Source: Tardiphaga sp. vice304 (GTDB lineage Bacteria > Pseudomonadota > Alphaproteobacteria > Rhizobiales > Xanthobacteraceae). Taken from it: 64,000 nt of DNA. The position numbers were made by a program, and so were the translations under genes. Location: positions 980,001 through 1,044,000 of the forward strand of contig NZ_CP041402.1 in assembly GCF_007018905.1 (NCBI RefSeq), read 5' to 3'. The notes beneath the pieces are model-generated. The model saw only the letters and a list, made by a program, of their open reading frames with translations. It searched no databases and was not told where the DNA came from. Positions 32,809 to 42,231 of the stretch are shown here, one piece after another; position 1 is the first letter of the stretch, and the number at the start of each line of letters is the position of its first letter.

Positions 32809-34488
32809 ATGGGTCCCGCCCTGGACCGCCGGAACCGCGCGAAAACGGCTTGCGCGCTGACGGCCGGTCTATGGCTGGCGATGGCGCCGCTGCCGGTGCT
32901 CGGCCAGGCCCTGACCTCCGATTTGCTGACCCCGGTGCAAGGCAGCTTCGTGGCGCCGCAGAACTTGCCGCTGCGCCCCAGCCCGGAGACACCGGCCAGC
33001 GAGCGCACCCTCGCAACCAGCCCGATCGCGCCGTCGCGCATCGGCCAGCCGGTGACCTACGGCAATGCTGCCGCCTTTGGCGCGGGGCTCTCCAACACCG
33101 GCTTCGATTCGGTGAACCGCCGCCGCAAGCTGGTGAAATATTATCCCGGGCAACGCCGGCCGAAGCCGCCGCCCGGTCCCGGCAGCCTGCCGCCGCAGGA
33201 CGCGGCGCCGGCGCTCACCCGTTCGCTCGACCCGCGCAATAACCGGCCGAGAATCTCGGCCTCGGTCGGAGGCCTCGTTCCCGGACAGCCGCCGCGCAAG
33301 CGGCTACGCATCGACACCGATCCGTTCGGCCCGACCGGCGTCTATGTCGGCAGCTTCCTGGTGAAGTCCGCGGTCGAGATCTATGGCGGCTACAACGACA
33401 ACCCGGCGCGCCTGATCCCGCCGAAAGGCTCGGCGTTTTACCGGATCGCGCCCGAAGTGCTGGCGGCGTCGGACTGGAGCCGGCATTCCGTGATCGTCGA
33501 CCTGCGCGGCTCGTTCGACGGCTACGACCGGACGTTTCCCTCGGCCCCGCAGCAGATTTCGCCGTCGCCGGTCAATGTCGACCGCATCGACTTCACCGGC
33601 AAGATCGACGGCCGCATCGACGTGACACGCGACACCCGCATCAACAGCCAGGTCCGGCTGCGCGTCGGCGCCGACAATCCCGGCAGCCCGAACATCCAGG
33701 CGGGCCTTTCCAAGTTTCCGCTGTTCACCACGCTCGGCGGCACGCTCGGTATCGAGCAGGACTTCAACCGCCTGCAGGTCAGGCTCGACGCCTTGATCGA
33801 CCGCACCAAGTATCAGGACTCCCAACTCACCGACGGCACCTCGACCAGCAACAACGACCGCGACTTTATCCGCTATGGCGGGCTCGGCCGCGTCGGCTTC
33901 GAGGTGCTGCCGGGCCTGAAACCATTCGTCGAGCTGCAGGGCGACACCCGCGTCCATGACGTGACGCCGGACCGCTTCGGCTTTCTGCGCGATTCCAACG
34001 GCGGCTACATCAAGGCCGGCACCACCTTCGAATTCACCCGCCTGATCACCGGCGAGGTCTCGATCGGCTACACCGCGCGCAGCTATTCGGACCCGCGGCT
34101 TAACAACCTGACCGGCCTGCTGACCGCGGCGTCATTGGTCTGGACCGCGACGCCGCTCACCACCGTGCGGATGTTCGCGACGACCTCGATCGATGAAACC
34201 ACGGTGCCCGGCGTATCCGGCGTGCTCACGCGCAACTACACCGCGCAGGTCGATCATGATTTCCGCCGCTGGCTCACCGCCATCGGCCGCTTCACCTATG
34301 GCACGCAGGAATATCAGGACAATCCGCGCAACGACAAATTATACTCGCTGCAGGGCGATCTGGTATTCAAGCTGAACCGCGAGGTGCAGCTCAAGCTGCA
34401 GGCACGGCGCGACATCCTCGACTCCAACATCCAGGGCGCCAGCACCGCCGCGACCGTAGTGATGCTGGGCGTCAGGCTGCAGAGATAG
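32809..34488 (+). CDS. Outer-membrane beta-barrel protein
   Basis: A 559-residue protein with a signal peptide (CALTAGLWLAMAPLPVLGQA), a Pro-rich, disordered region to about residue 170, and then an outer-membrane beta-barrel of about 390 residues. The barrel begins VYVGSFLVKSAVEIYGGYNDNPAR and ends in alternating strands with a final VVMLGVRLQR, the typical C-terminal aromatic/hydrophobic pattern apart from an arginine at the end. It fits the OMB_2-like family seen in alphaproteobacteria. Transport or adhesion cannot be told. GTG 32803 and TTG 32794 are other in-frame starts. Confidence 0.85.
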   Translation: MGPALDRRNRAKTACALTAGLWLAMAPLPVLGQALTSDLLTPVQGSFVAPQNLPLRPSPETPASERTLATSPIAPSRIGQPVTYGNAAAFGAGLSNTGFDSVNRRRKLVKYYPGQRRPKPPPGPGSLPPQDAAPALTRSLDPRNNRPRISASVGGLVPGQPPRKRLRIDTDPFGPTGVYVGSFLVKSAVEIYGGYNDNPARLIPPKGSAFYRIAPEVLAASDWSRHSVIVDLRGSFDGYDRTFPSAPQQISPSPVNVDRIDFTGKIDGRIDVTRDTRINSQVRLRVGADNPGSPNIQAGLSKFPLFTTLGGTLGIEQDFNRLQVRLDALIDRTKYQDSQLTDGTSTSNNDRDFIRYGGLGRVGFEVLPGLKPFVELQGDTRVHDVTPDRFGFLRDSNGGYIKAGTTFEFTRLITGEVSIGYTARSYSDPRLNNLTGLLTAASLVWTATPLTTVRMFATTSIDETTVPGVSGVLTRNYTAQVDHDFRRWLTAIGRFTYGTQEYQDNPRNDKLYSLQGDLVFKLNREVQLKLQARRDILDSNIQGASTAATVVMLGVRLQR

Positions 34489-34500
34489 AAGCGCGTTTTC

Positions 34501-34773
34501 TCACACCCACTTCCGCATGAACTTCGCTGACTTCTTGCGGAACCGTACGCCGGATCCGTCCGGCAGGCGGGTGGCGATGTAGCCTGCGGCGATGCAGGCT
34601 TCGCGTTGCGGCATTTTTTCGTCCGGGGCGCGCTCGGTTTCCCACCACGAGGCGCGAAACGAGGCGCGCGGCAGGGCGTCGTCGAGGATCTCCTCGATCG
34701 CCTCCATGCTGAGCACGAATTCGTCCAGCGTCTGTTTGCTCAAATGGTCGCGCAGCAGGTCGTAATCGGGCAC
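34501..34773 (-). CDS. Small hypothetical protein (DUF7662-like)
   Basis: A 90-residue protein. It starts with GTG as MPDYDLLRDHLSKQTLDEFVLSMEAIEEIL and ends GVRFRKKSAKFMRKWV. The YDxLRxxL and W-W/E spacing resembles DUF7662, a family found near restriction or DNA-related genes, though that naming is from memory. GAGGAT lies upstream of the GTG. It is convergent with the barrel gene and divergent from the diguanylate cyclase. Confidence 0.65.
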   Translation of the reverse strand: MPDYDLLRDHLSKQTLDEFVLSMEAIEEILDDALPRASFRASWWETERAPDEKMPQREACIAAGYIATRLPDGSGVRFRKKSAKFMRKWV

Positions 34774-34949
34774 GGCAGATCCTCGGCGGGGTGTGCGACC
34801 GTCATACAAGGATGCGCGGCAGGAGGCCAGCGCGAGACCGCCCGGCGTCACGCAACCGTCTTCCCATATCCAGGCACCCCATTGTTCTGTTGCCGCCGGT
34901 TTTGGAAACGGACCATTAACGGCGTGGCGGAACTCGGGCCGGGATTTAA

Positions 34950-36491
34950 GTGCTCGGCAAGCTTTGGCGTGCGATCCAGATGGCACAGGAGAACGCCGTG
35001 CGAGCGATCAGGGCAGGAACGGGTATCAGGAGCTGGCCGTCTTCGGCCAAGTTGTTGATTCTGTCCTCGCTGGTCGCGATCCTCGGCTTTTCGATCGTTT
35101 GCGGCAGCGTGATGCTCGACATGCGGCGCGGCGAGGAGACGCTGGCGCGGCGAAGCAACGAGAACCTCGCCACCACCCTGGATGCCGACATCGGCCGCAC
35201 CGTCGAGGTCTACGACCTGTCACTGCGGGCCGTGCTGGCCGGCCTGACGATGCCGGAGATCGGCCAGGTCAGCCGCGAAATGCGCCAGCTGATCCTGTTC
35301 GACCATGCCGCGTCGGCTTCCTATCTCGGCGCCCTCCAGGTGTTCGATGCGCAGGGCAATCTCTCGATCGATTCCGCGGCGCTGCAGCCGGCCCGGCAGA
35401 ACAGCGCGGCCGAAGAGTTCTTCAAGGTGCATCGCACGGATGGCGAACGCGGGCTGTTCATCAGTCAGCCGGCGCCGTACCGGGGCGGCACGGCGATCAT
35501 GCTGAGCCGCCGGATTACCGACAGCGACGGCAATTTTGCCGGCGTGGTGGCCGGGGCCATCAAGCTTTCCTATTTCGACGACCTGTTCGGCCGTCTGCGG
35601 CTGAATGCCGACGAGCAAATCACGGTGGTCCGCCGAGACGGCGTTGCCATTCTGCGCGCGCCGTCGAATCCCGATTTCGACGGGCGCGACGTCAGCAAGG
35701 CCGCGGACGTGATGAAATTGCTGGCGCGGGCCAACGGATTCTATTCCGGGATCGGCGCGATCGACAGGATCAATCGGCTCTATGTCTGGCGCGACAGCGG
35801 CCGGCCGCTGGTGGTGATCGTCGCCAAGCCGTGGGCCGACATCTACGCGCGGTGGAAACAGCAGGCGCTGCGGATCGGCAGCATCATGCTCGGGCTTGCG
35901 GTGTTCATCACCGCGGTGACGCTGTTCTCGGCGCGCGAGATCGGGAGGCGCGCCCGCGCCGAGGACCGGCTGGAAGAACTCGCCACCACCGACGCGCTGA
36001 CCGGTCTCCACAACCGCCGCAAGTTCGACACCGCGATCGATGCGGAATGGCGACGCGCGATCCGGCAATCGCGCCCGCTGGCCATGCTGTTGATCGACGC
36101 CGACCACTTCAAGCAGTTCAACGACACCTTTGGCCACCAGCCCGGCGACCAGGCCCTGGTCGCGATCGCCCGCTGCATCCAGGCGTCGGCGATCCGCGCC
36201 GGCGACTGTGCGGCGCGCTATGGCGGCGAGGAATTCGCGGTATTACTGCCGGGGGTTTCGGCCGACGAGGCGCTTATCGTCGCCGAGCGGATCCGGCTTC
36301 GTGTTGCGGCGCTGCCGGCCGATCCCGGCGCGCTGACCATCAGCGTCGGCGTCACCAGCATGGTGCCGCTGGTGACAATGGAATTCTGCGAGTTGGTCGA
36401 AGCCGCCGACAAGGCGCTGTACGCGGCGAAAGCCGCCGGCCGCAACCAGTCGATCATCGCGGTGCCACCGCATCTGCTGATGGCCGCGTAA
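34950..36491 (+). CDS. Membrane diguanylate cyclase with periplasmic sensor domain (GGDEF)
   Basis: A 513-residue protein. Membrane helix 1 is near residues 32-54 (LLILSSLVAILGFSIVCGSV). A periplasmic dCache/PDC-like sensor spans about 60-295, helix 2 is near 308-328, and a GGDEF domain fills about 345-505. The active site reads RYGGEEF near residue 426, and an RxxD inhibitory site (RAGD) lies five residues before it, so it should make cyclic di-GMP with product inhibition. There is no EAL domain. The GTG start is uncertain; ATG 34980 is in frame. Confidence 0.9.
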   Translation: MLGKLWRAIQMAQENAVRAIRAGTGIRSWPSSAKLLILSSLVAILGFSIVCGSVMLDMRRGEETLARRSNENLATTLDADIGRTVEVYDLSLRAVLAGLTMPEIGQVSREMRQLILFDHAASASYLGALQVFDAQGNLSIDSAALQPARQNSAAEEFFKVHRTDGERGLFISQPAPYRGGTAIMLSRRITDSDGNFAGVVAGAIKLSYFDDLFGRLRLNADEQITVVRRDGVAILRAPSNPDFDGRDVSKAADVMKLLARANGFYSGIGAIDRINRLYVWRDSGRPLVVIVAKPWADIYARWKQQALRIGSIMLGLAVFITAVTLFSAREIGRRARAEDRLEELATTDALTGLHNRRKFDTAIDAEWRRAIRQSRPLAMLLIDADHFKQFNDTFGHQPGDQALVAIARCIQASAIRAGDCAARYGGEEFAVLLPGVSADEALIVAERIRLRVAALPADPGALTISVGVTSMVPLVTMEFCELVEAADKALYAAKAAGRNQSIIAVPPHLLMAA

Positions 36492-36498
36492 ATGTAGC

Positions 36499-36644
36499 TG
36501 TCATTTCGGGATACGGCAGACGGCGAAGCGTGATGGCGCAGACCTCAGCCACTCCAATTGGAGTGGCGGGGAATCTCGAATTGTTCTGAACATCTTGGGA
36601 TTCCGGGTTCGCTCGCCGCTTGCGCGCTCGCGCCCCGGAATGAC
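36499..36644. repeat. Interspersed repeat, family shared with 20119-20267
   Basis: Bounded by TCATTTCGGG and CGCCCCGGAATGA, with CACTCCAATTGGAGTGGCGG inside. Noncoding, between convergent genes. Confidence 0.6.
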
Positions 36645-36653
36645 AATTGGGAG

Positions 36654-37538
36654 CTACTCTCCCAGATAGCGCTTCATCTCGGCGCGCAGGCCTTCGCTCA
36701 GATCGGGACGCTGCAGCCCGAAGGCGATGTTGGCGCGCAGGAAGCCGGGCTTGGAGCCGCAATCGTGCCGCTCGCCCTCGAATTCCACGCCGTAGAATGT
36801 CTGGCTCTGCGCCAGCTTGATCATGCCGTCGGTGAGCTGGATCTCGCCGCCGGCGCCGCGCTCCTGGGTCTCCAGGATCTTGAAGATCTCCGGCTGCAGG
36901 ATGTAGCGTCCGGTGATCGACAAATTGGACGGCGAGGTGCCCTGCGGCGGCTTCTCGACCATGCCGTCGATGGTGAAAGCATTGTCTCGCGACGCGTGAC
37001 GTGCGCCGACGCCGCAGATGCCGTATTGATGCGTCAGCGCCGTCGGGACTTCCTCGACGGCGACCAGGTTTGATTTGTCGCCGAGCTCATTGGCGATATC
37101 GATCATCTGCTTCAGACAGCCCGGCGAGTTGAGCACCAGCTCGTCCGGCAGCACCACGGCGAAGGGTTCGTTGCCGACCAGCTCGCGCGCGCACCACACC
37201 GCGTGGCCGAGGCCGAGCGGGGCCTGCTGGCGGGTGAAGCTCATCTCGCCGGCTTCGGGTTGGAAGCGTGCCAGCTCGGCAATTTCCTTGGACTTGTTGC
37301 GGCTCTTCAGGCTCTCGTCGAGCTCGAACATGTGGTCGAAGTGATCTTCGATGATGCCCTTGTTGCGGCCGGTGACAAAAATGAAATGTTCGATGCCGGC
37401 CTCGCGCGCTTCATCGACCACATACTGGATCAGCGGGCGATCGACGATGGTCAGCATTTCCTTCGGCATCGCCTTGGTGGCGGGCAGAACCCGCGTGCCA
37501 AGGCCAGCGACCGGGAAAACGGCTTTACGAATTTTCAT
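36654..37538 (-). CDS. galU: UTP-glucose-1-phosphate uridylyltransferase
   Basis: A 294-residue nucleotidyltransferase that makes UDP-glucose from UTP and glucose-1-phosphate for exopolysaccharide, LPS and glucan synthesis. The N-terminal motif is [22 protein letters not shown], with the catalytic basic residues, and VVLPDELVL and [13 protein letters not shown] follow in the family order. The ATG at 37538 is the standard start [12 protein letters not shown]. It is convergent with the diguanylate cyclase and divergent from the transglycosylase. Confidence 0.95.
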   Translation of the reverse strand: MKIRKAVFPVAGLGTRVLPATKAMPKEMLTIVDRPLIQYVVDEAREAGIEHFIFVTGRNKGIIEDHFDHMFELDESLKSRNKSKEIAELARFQPEAGEMSFTRQQAPLGLGHAVWCARELVGNEPFAVVLPDELVLNSPGCLKQMIDIANELGDKSNLVAVEEVPTALTHQYGICGVGARHASRDNAFTIDGMVEKPPQGTSPSNLSITGRYILQPEIFKILETQERGAGGEIQLTDGMIKLAQSQTFYGVEFEGERHDCGSKPGFLRANIAFGLQRPDLSEGLRAEMKRYLGE

Positions 37539-37772
37539 CAGGGGGACTTTGCTTGACTTGAAGGAAGACGTGGAGGGAAACCGGACGTGCAGGCAAACGT
37601 AGATTGCCTGCGGCAGTTCCATTTGCAACCGGGAACAACGGCTAATCTGTGGTGCGTATCATCGCCGCTCGGGCTAACCTCACCATGCGGCGGATCAATA
37701 TCCGATGGCATTAAGCCGATCGAAACCGCGACCGGGCCTGCTGTCGCCAGAATGTCATGGCTGGATTCCAAA

Positions 37773-39173
37773 ATGAAAATGATTCGACCTGCCACTCCCG
37801 CGTTGCAACAAAGCCCGATCCGGAGGCGTGTGGGTCGCGCGGCGATGTGCGGCGTGCTATTGCTGGCATGGCCCGTAGCGGCGCAGGCGCAAGGCAGCCC
37901 GTTCGGCATTTTCGACATGTTCAAGAGCAACTCGCCGGCGCAGGCCGGGCCGCCACAGCCGGCCGCGCCGGGCGCCGTGCAACCGTGGACCGGCGAGGAC
38001 GGCGCCTCCGGCCATCCCTTGATGACAGCGCAGGCCATTCGCGAGGCCGCGGCCAATTTCGACAATTGCGTCGCGGGCCTGTGGCCCGATGCCGCACGTC
38101 GCGGCATTTCGCAGGAGAGTTTCCAGCGCTTCACCCAAGGCCTGACGCCAGACCTGCGCATCATGGACCTGATGGATTCGCAGCCGGAATTCACCAAGGC
38201 GCTGTGGGACTATCTCGACATCCTGGTCAACGAAACCCGGATGGCCAAGGGTCGCGAGGTGCTGGCGCAGTACAAAACCATCTTCGACGCGGCCGAAAAG
38301 ACCTACGGCGTCGACCGCTACATCATCGCCTCGATCTGGGGCATCGAGAGCAACTACTCGACGCAGATGGGCGACCGCAACGTGTTGCGCTCGACGGCGA
38401 CATTGGCCTGCGTCGGTCGCCGCCAGGGTTACTTCAAGGACGAGTTTCTGGTGGCGCTGGAGATCCTGCACCGCGGCGACCTTCGCCCCGAGCAGCTGCG
38501 CGGCTCGTGGGCCGGCGCGTTTGGCCCGACCCAGTTCATGCCGACCGCCTTCAAGCGCTTCGCGGTGGACGGCGACGGCGACGGCCGCCGCGACGTGGTC
38601 GATAATCCGACCGACCTGATCTTCTCGACCGCCAACAATTTGAAGAAAGACGGCTGGCAGAGCGGGCAAAGCTGGGGCTATGAAGTCGTGCTGCCGGCCG
38701 GGCTCAATTATCTGCTGGCCGACAAGGCCAAGTCGATGACGCTGGCGCAATGGGAGGCGCTCGGGTTGAAGCGCCCCAACGGCCAGCCATTCCCGCGCCC
38801 GAATGAGAAGGCCTATTTGCTGGCGCCGGCCGGTGCCGGCGGGCCGGGCTTCCTGATGCAGCAGAATTTCCGCGTCATCATGAAGTACAATCCGGCCGAG
38901 GCCTATGCGCTGGCGATCGGCCATTTCGCCGACCGGCTGCGCGGTGGCCCGCCCTTCGTGCAGCCGTGGCCGCGCCAGGAGCGCGTGCTGTCGCGCGCCG
39001 AGCGGCTGGAGCTGCAGCAGCTGCTGGTGCAGCGCGGCTTCTACAAGGGAACGCCGGACGGTCAGTTCGGCGGCATGACCCGTGAGGCGCTGCGGGCGTA
39101 CCAGGCCTCGATCGGGGCACCGGCGGACGGCTTTGCGTCGTCTGAGGTGCTGGAGAGGTTGCGCGGGAGATGA
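37773..39173 (+). CDS. Lytic murein transglycosylase (MltB-type) with peptidoglycan-binding domain
   Basis: A 466-residue secreted enzyme with a signal peptide (MCGVLLLAWPVAAQAQ), the SLT_2/MltB domain and a C-terminal PG_binding_1 domain (LQQLLVQRGFYKGTPDGQFG). The catalytic Glu lies in ASIWGIESNYST near residue 190, followed by GSWAGAFGPTQFMPT, another signature. It cleaves peptidoglycan between MurNAc and GlcNAc with 1,6-anhydro formation in the periplasm. Starts at 37752 or 37779 are possible; the ATG at 37773 is chosen. Confidence 0.93.
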   Translation: MKMIRPATPALQQSPIRRRVGRAAMCGVLLLAWPVAAQAQGSPFGIFDMFKSNSPAQAGPPQPAAPGAVQPWTGEDGASGHPLMTAQAIREAAANFDNCVAGLWPDAARRGISQESFQRFTQGLTPDLRIMDLMDSQPEFTKALWDYLDILVNETRMAKGREVLAQYKTIFDAAEKTYGVDRYIIASIWGIESNYSTQMGDRNVLRSTATLACVGRRQGYFKDEFLVALEILHRGDLRPEQLRGSWAGAFGPTQFMPTAFKRFAVDGDGDGRRDVVDNPTDLIFSTANNLKKDGWQSGQSWGYEVVLPAGLNYLLADKAKSMTLAQWEALGLKRPNGQPFPRPNEKAYLLAPAGAGGPGFLMQQNFRVIMKYNPAEAYALAIGHFADRLRGGPPFVQPWPRQERVLSRAERLELQQLLVQRGFYKGTPDGQFGGMTREALRAYQASIGAPADGFASSEVLERLRGR

Positions 39174-39248
39174 CGTTACATGGCCGGGAACCCCTCGCGA
39201 CCTTGGGGGTTACTGAGGCTGAGAATTCTCTCATGGAGTAACGAGATC

Positions 39249-39608
39249 ATGGACAAGGACCGTTTCGCCGGCGCCGCCAAGGATGCCGCAGGCAAGATTG
39301 AAGGCGCCGTTGGCAATCTGACCGGCGATGCCAAGACCGAAGCGTCGGGCCGCGCCCGCGAGGCCGAAGGCACCGTGCAGAATCTCTATGGCCAAGCCAA
39401 GGACGCCGTTCGCGACGCCTCCGACGCAGCCGTGAGCTACGCCAAGGACGCTATCGACAGCGATGTCTATCGCGATGGCACTCAGGCCGTGAAGAAGCAG
39501 GTTTCTGACAATCCACTCGGCGCGCTGCTGGTCGCTGGTGGCATCGGTTTCGCTCTGGCGATGCTGCTGACCCGCCCGGCGCCGCGCCGTCCGAACCGCT
39601 GGTACTAA
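39249..39608 (+). CDS. CsbD family stress protein
   Basis: A 119-residue protein with a CsbD domain at the N-terminus (MDKDRFAGAAKDAAGKIEGAVGNLTGD, then KTEASGRAREAEGTVQN), an Ala/Asp-rich amphipathic middle and a C-terminal membrane-spanning segment (GALLVAGGIGFALAMLL) with a basic tail, reminiscent of DUF883-type ribosome-associated membrane proteins. CsbD proteins are induced by general stress; their action is unclear. GGAG precedes the ATG. A hairpin and T-run follow. Confidence 0.9.
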   Translation: MDKDRFAGAAKDAAGKIEGAVGNLTGDAKTEASGRAREAEGTVQNLYGQAKDAVRDASDAAVSYAKDAIDSDVYRDGTQAVKKQVSDNPLGALLVAGGIGFALAMLLTRPAPRRPNRWY

Positions 39609-39676
39609 GAAGACAAGGCCGGTCGCTGACGCGGACCAGTATGGCTGAGAGCAGTCAAACCGGACCTTCGATCAAG

Positions 39677-39705
39677 CCCTCATTCTGAAAAGGATGGGGG
39701 TTTTT
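39677..39705 (+). terminator. Rho-independent terminator of the CsbD gene
   Basis: CCCTCAT and ATGGGGG form a 7-bp stem (one wobble) with a 10-base loop and TTTTT. Confidence 0.6.
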
Positions 39706-39774
39706 CGTTTCGCTACGGTCGAAAACCCACCGGAAGGCGATGCCAACCAGATGTCGCCGTCCTGTCGCTCTGGC

Positions 39775-41403
39775 CTAGCGCAGGAAAAAGCCCGGGGCTG
39801 AGGCCGAAGGGCCGCCATTGGCCGGACGCGGGCCGTTGCGCGACTGCGCTGCCGCCGGTCGCTGCGGCGGGGCGGGTTGCGCGCGGCGCGGCTCGTCGAA
39901 GCCGAAGAAGCTGCCGATGCCGGAAGGCGCCGGGGCGTCCATCGTCGCCACCGGCTTCGGCTTCGGCTTGGGCTTCGGTGCGGCGGGCGCCGCCGTGGTC
40001 GGGGCGCCTTCAGGGCCGGTCAGGCTCCCCGCGCTCAGGGTGGCGGGAGCGATGGCGGCGACCGGTTCGCCGCGGGCCTGTTCGCGGCCGACCTCGCGGC
40101 GCGGCCAGGCGAAGTCGTCGGCACGGCCGGCGGGGGCCGATAGCGGTTCACCCTTGACCAGGGTGCGCGATGCCAACGGGTCGGCCGCCACCGGGCGCAC
40201 GCCGGGGCCGCCGAGCAACTGGTCGGTGCCGACGATCGAGGCCACCAGCGGCACGATCGGACCGGCAAGCGGACGCGGCGGCGGCGCACCGGGAACGGCT
40301 TTGGCATCGGGCGTCGCGGGCTCGCTGGGCAGCGCCACCGGGCCCGTGCGCGCCGCCATCAGCCGGGTAATCTCGCGCTCGACATAATGCGCCAGCTTGC
40401 GCGCGCCGGCGCGGGTGAAATAGACGCCGTCATAGGAGCGCAGCCGGCGGATCTGACCCTCGAAATCCGGCCCTTGCTGCAGAAAGCGGCCGCCTTCATC
40501 GACGAAGCCGTCCCAGACATCGACATAGGTGATCCCGGCCTTGCCGGCGGCATCGCGATACAGGCTGTTGAGGTACAGCATGTCGGCGGTGGCCTTGGTG
40601 CCGCGCACCGCGGGCAGCCCGACCCACAGCACCGGCACGCCCCTGGCCTTCACGACCGCGATCATCTCCTCGATCTTCTTGCTGTAGAGCTCGCCCCAGC
40701 GGTCGTCGCGGAAATCCACCACGCCACCGGCCGCGCTGCGCGCGCCGCGCTCGGGCGCCGCGATCGAACCGGGGTCGGCGATGTCCTGGCTGGCATCGGC
40801 ATCGTCGCCGGGATTGGCTGGTTCAGAGGTGCCGTCGGGGCGGAGCTTGCCCTTCTTGTCGGCCTTGTCCGGCTCGCGGATGGCGATGCGGTCGTTGAGG
40901 CCGAGCATCACCACGATGGCGTCGGGCTTTTCGGTCGCCAGAATAGCCTTGGCGGCGGCGGCCCAGTCGGCCGGATCGCCCTTCGGCTGATAGCGCAGCA
41001 GGCCGGAGACGGTCTTGTGCTTGCGGATCACGCCCATGTCGGGCTGTTCCGAATAGGCGTCGTCGAGGCCATAGCCGAGCCAGTCGGCCATCGAATCGCC
41101 GAGCACCAGCACGTTGCGTTCCGCGGTCGAATCGCGGCGTTCAGAGGCTGGAGCGCGGGAATAATCTTCCCGGGGCGCTTGCCGCTTCGGCGCCTGCTGC
41201 TGGAACGGGGCGAAGAACGGCGTGTCGTTGCCGCCGAACCAGCCGAAACCGCGTTCGCGCTCCCGTGGCTGCTGGCGCTCCGGCGGCCCTCCGAATCCGA
41301 AGAACTGCGCCGAGGCCGGCGCCACGATGCCGAGCAACAGGGTGCCCGCGAGCACGACAACGGCGCTACGCGACAACCACGGCAAGTTCGGCTTCTGTGA
41401 CAT
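39775..41403 (-). CDS. DUF459 SGNH-hydrolase-like exported protein
   Basis: A 542-residue protein with a signal peptide (SAVVVLAGTLLLGIVAPASAQ) and an SGNH-hydrolase/DUF459 domain: block I LVLGDSMADW, block III VVMLGLNDR, and a C-terminal catalytic region where YFTRAGARKLAHYVEREI matches block V without a clear D-x-x-H. Long low-complexity Ala/Pro/Lys tails follow (a KPKPKPKPV repeat). DUF459 proteins are believed to act on cell-wall or polysaccharide acyl groups. It lies near murein and sugar-nucleotide genes, which fits. Activity is unproven because the last Asp/His pair is not evident. Confidence 0.85.
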   Translation of the reverse strand: MSQKPNLPWLSRSAVVVLAGTLLLGIVAPASAQFFGFGGPPERQQPRERERGFGWFGGNDTPFFAPFQQQAPKRQAPREDYSRAPASERRDSTAERNVLVLGDSMADWLGYGLDDAYSEQPDMGVIRKHKTVSGLLRYQPKGDPADWAAAAKAILATEKPDAIVVMLGLNDRIAIREPDKADKKGKLRPDGTSEPANPGDDADASQDIADPGSIAAPERGARSAAGGVVDFRDDRWGELYSKKIEEMIAVVKARGVPVLWVGLPAVRGTKATADMLYLNSLYRDAAGKAGITYVDVWDGFVDEGGRFLQQGPDFEGQIRRLRSYDGVYFTRAGARKLAHYVEREITRLMAARTGPVALPSEPATPDAKAVPGAPPPRPLAGPIVPLVASIVGTDQLLGGPGVRPVAADPLASRTLVKGEPLSAPAGRADDFAWPRREVGREQARGEPVAAIAPATLSAGSLTGPEGAPTTAAPAAPKPKPKPKPVATMDAPAPSGIGSFFGFDEPRRAQPAPPQRPAAAQSRNGPRPANGGPSASAPGFFLR

Positions 41404-41577
41404 GCGCCTCGACCGCAACCGATGAGAGTTCCAAGCCCGTCTACACCCGGATTCAGGCCGCAAGCGGGCAGCCCGCCGCCATCAAACGCGGCCGGCGCGG
41501 TTCGTCAAGCGCGGATTGGCGGCATGGTGAGCGGCACCGGCTACGCGCCGCGCCCGCCCCTCGGTAGGGGCCCTCCC

Positions 41578-41958
41578 TCACGCCGGGTCGAGATGGCTCT
41601 TGTAGTCGTCAAGCACGCCCTGCACGCGGTAGCAGCTGGCGGAGTCCGGGGTAAAGGGTTCCCAGCTTTTCAGCTCGACGACGTAAAGCGTGGAATCCTT
41701 AAGGCCGCGATTGTAGCCGGCTTCGATCTGCCGCCGGTCGGAAGCCGAGAGATAGCGATCGAGCGCCTTGCGCAGCGCCGCGGTCTGTCCCGCCGAGATC
41801 AGGTCGCGGGTTTCGCATTGCGTGGCGGCGGCGAAGAACGAGCCGGCGCTGATGGCGACCGCCTGCGGCATCGCTGCAGCAGGTGAAACGGCGATGAGAG
41901 TCATGGCGGCGCCCATGACGAAGCGGCCGGCGGTGCCGGTGACGAAAGAAATGAGCAA
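41578..41958 (-). CDS. Small secreted hypothetical protein
   Basis: A 126-residue product with a signal peptide (about LISFVTGTAGRFVMGAAMTLIAVSPAAA) and a mature part containing two cysteines (TQCETRDL and ASCYRVQG) that could pair. The start is doubtful: TTG 41958 has AAGG six bases upstream, ATG 41916 gives a shorter protein and ATG 42015 a longer one with no ribosome-binding site. No known family is recognised. Downstream (minus strand) there is a gap to the DUF459 gene. Confidence 0.6.
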   Translation of the reverse strand: MLISFVTGTAGRFVMGAAMTLIAVSPAAAMPQAVAISAGSFFAAATQCETRDLISAGQTAALRKALDRYLSASDRRQIEAGYNRGLKDSTLYVVELKSWEPFTPDSASCYRVQGVLDDYKSHLDPA

Positions 41959-42075
41959 GGCGGGCCTTCGCGCGGGGAGTGCAGGACTGTTTACGGCATC
42001 AGGATGCCGAAGCATTCGTGCTTTTCTGTGATGGCGCGAAGCAGAGATTTATTTGTCCACATGCGTGGCGCTGTT

Positions 42076-42218
42076 CCCCTCTCCCCTTGTGGGAGAGGGT
42101 GGATCGAACCGCGAAACGGTTCGAGACGGGTGAGGGGGGCGCCACAAGCTCCCAGCCCAAAGCCCCCTCATCCGACGCGGGCTGCGCCCGCGCCACCTTC
42201 TCCCACAAGGGGAGAAGG
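42076..42218. repeat. REP-like inverted repeat (CCTTCTCCC family), full copy
   Basis: CCCTCTCCCCTTGTGGGAGA and CACCTTCTCCCACAAGGGG AGAAGG form the ends with nested hairpins (AACCG/CGGTT and GGGCTGCGCCC) between. The same family occurs at 24095-24150 and 50021-50161. It lies just after gltD. Confidence 0.85.
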
Positions 42219-42231
42219 AAGAAACCGAGTT

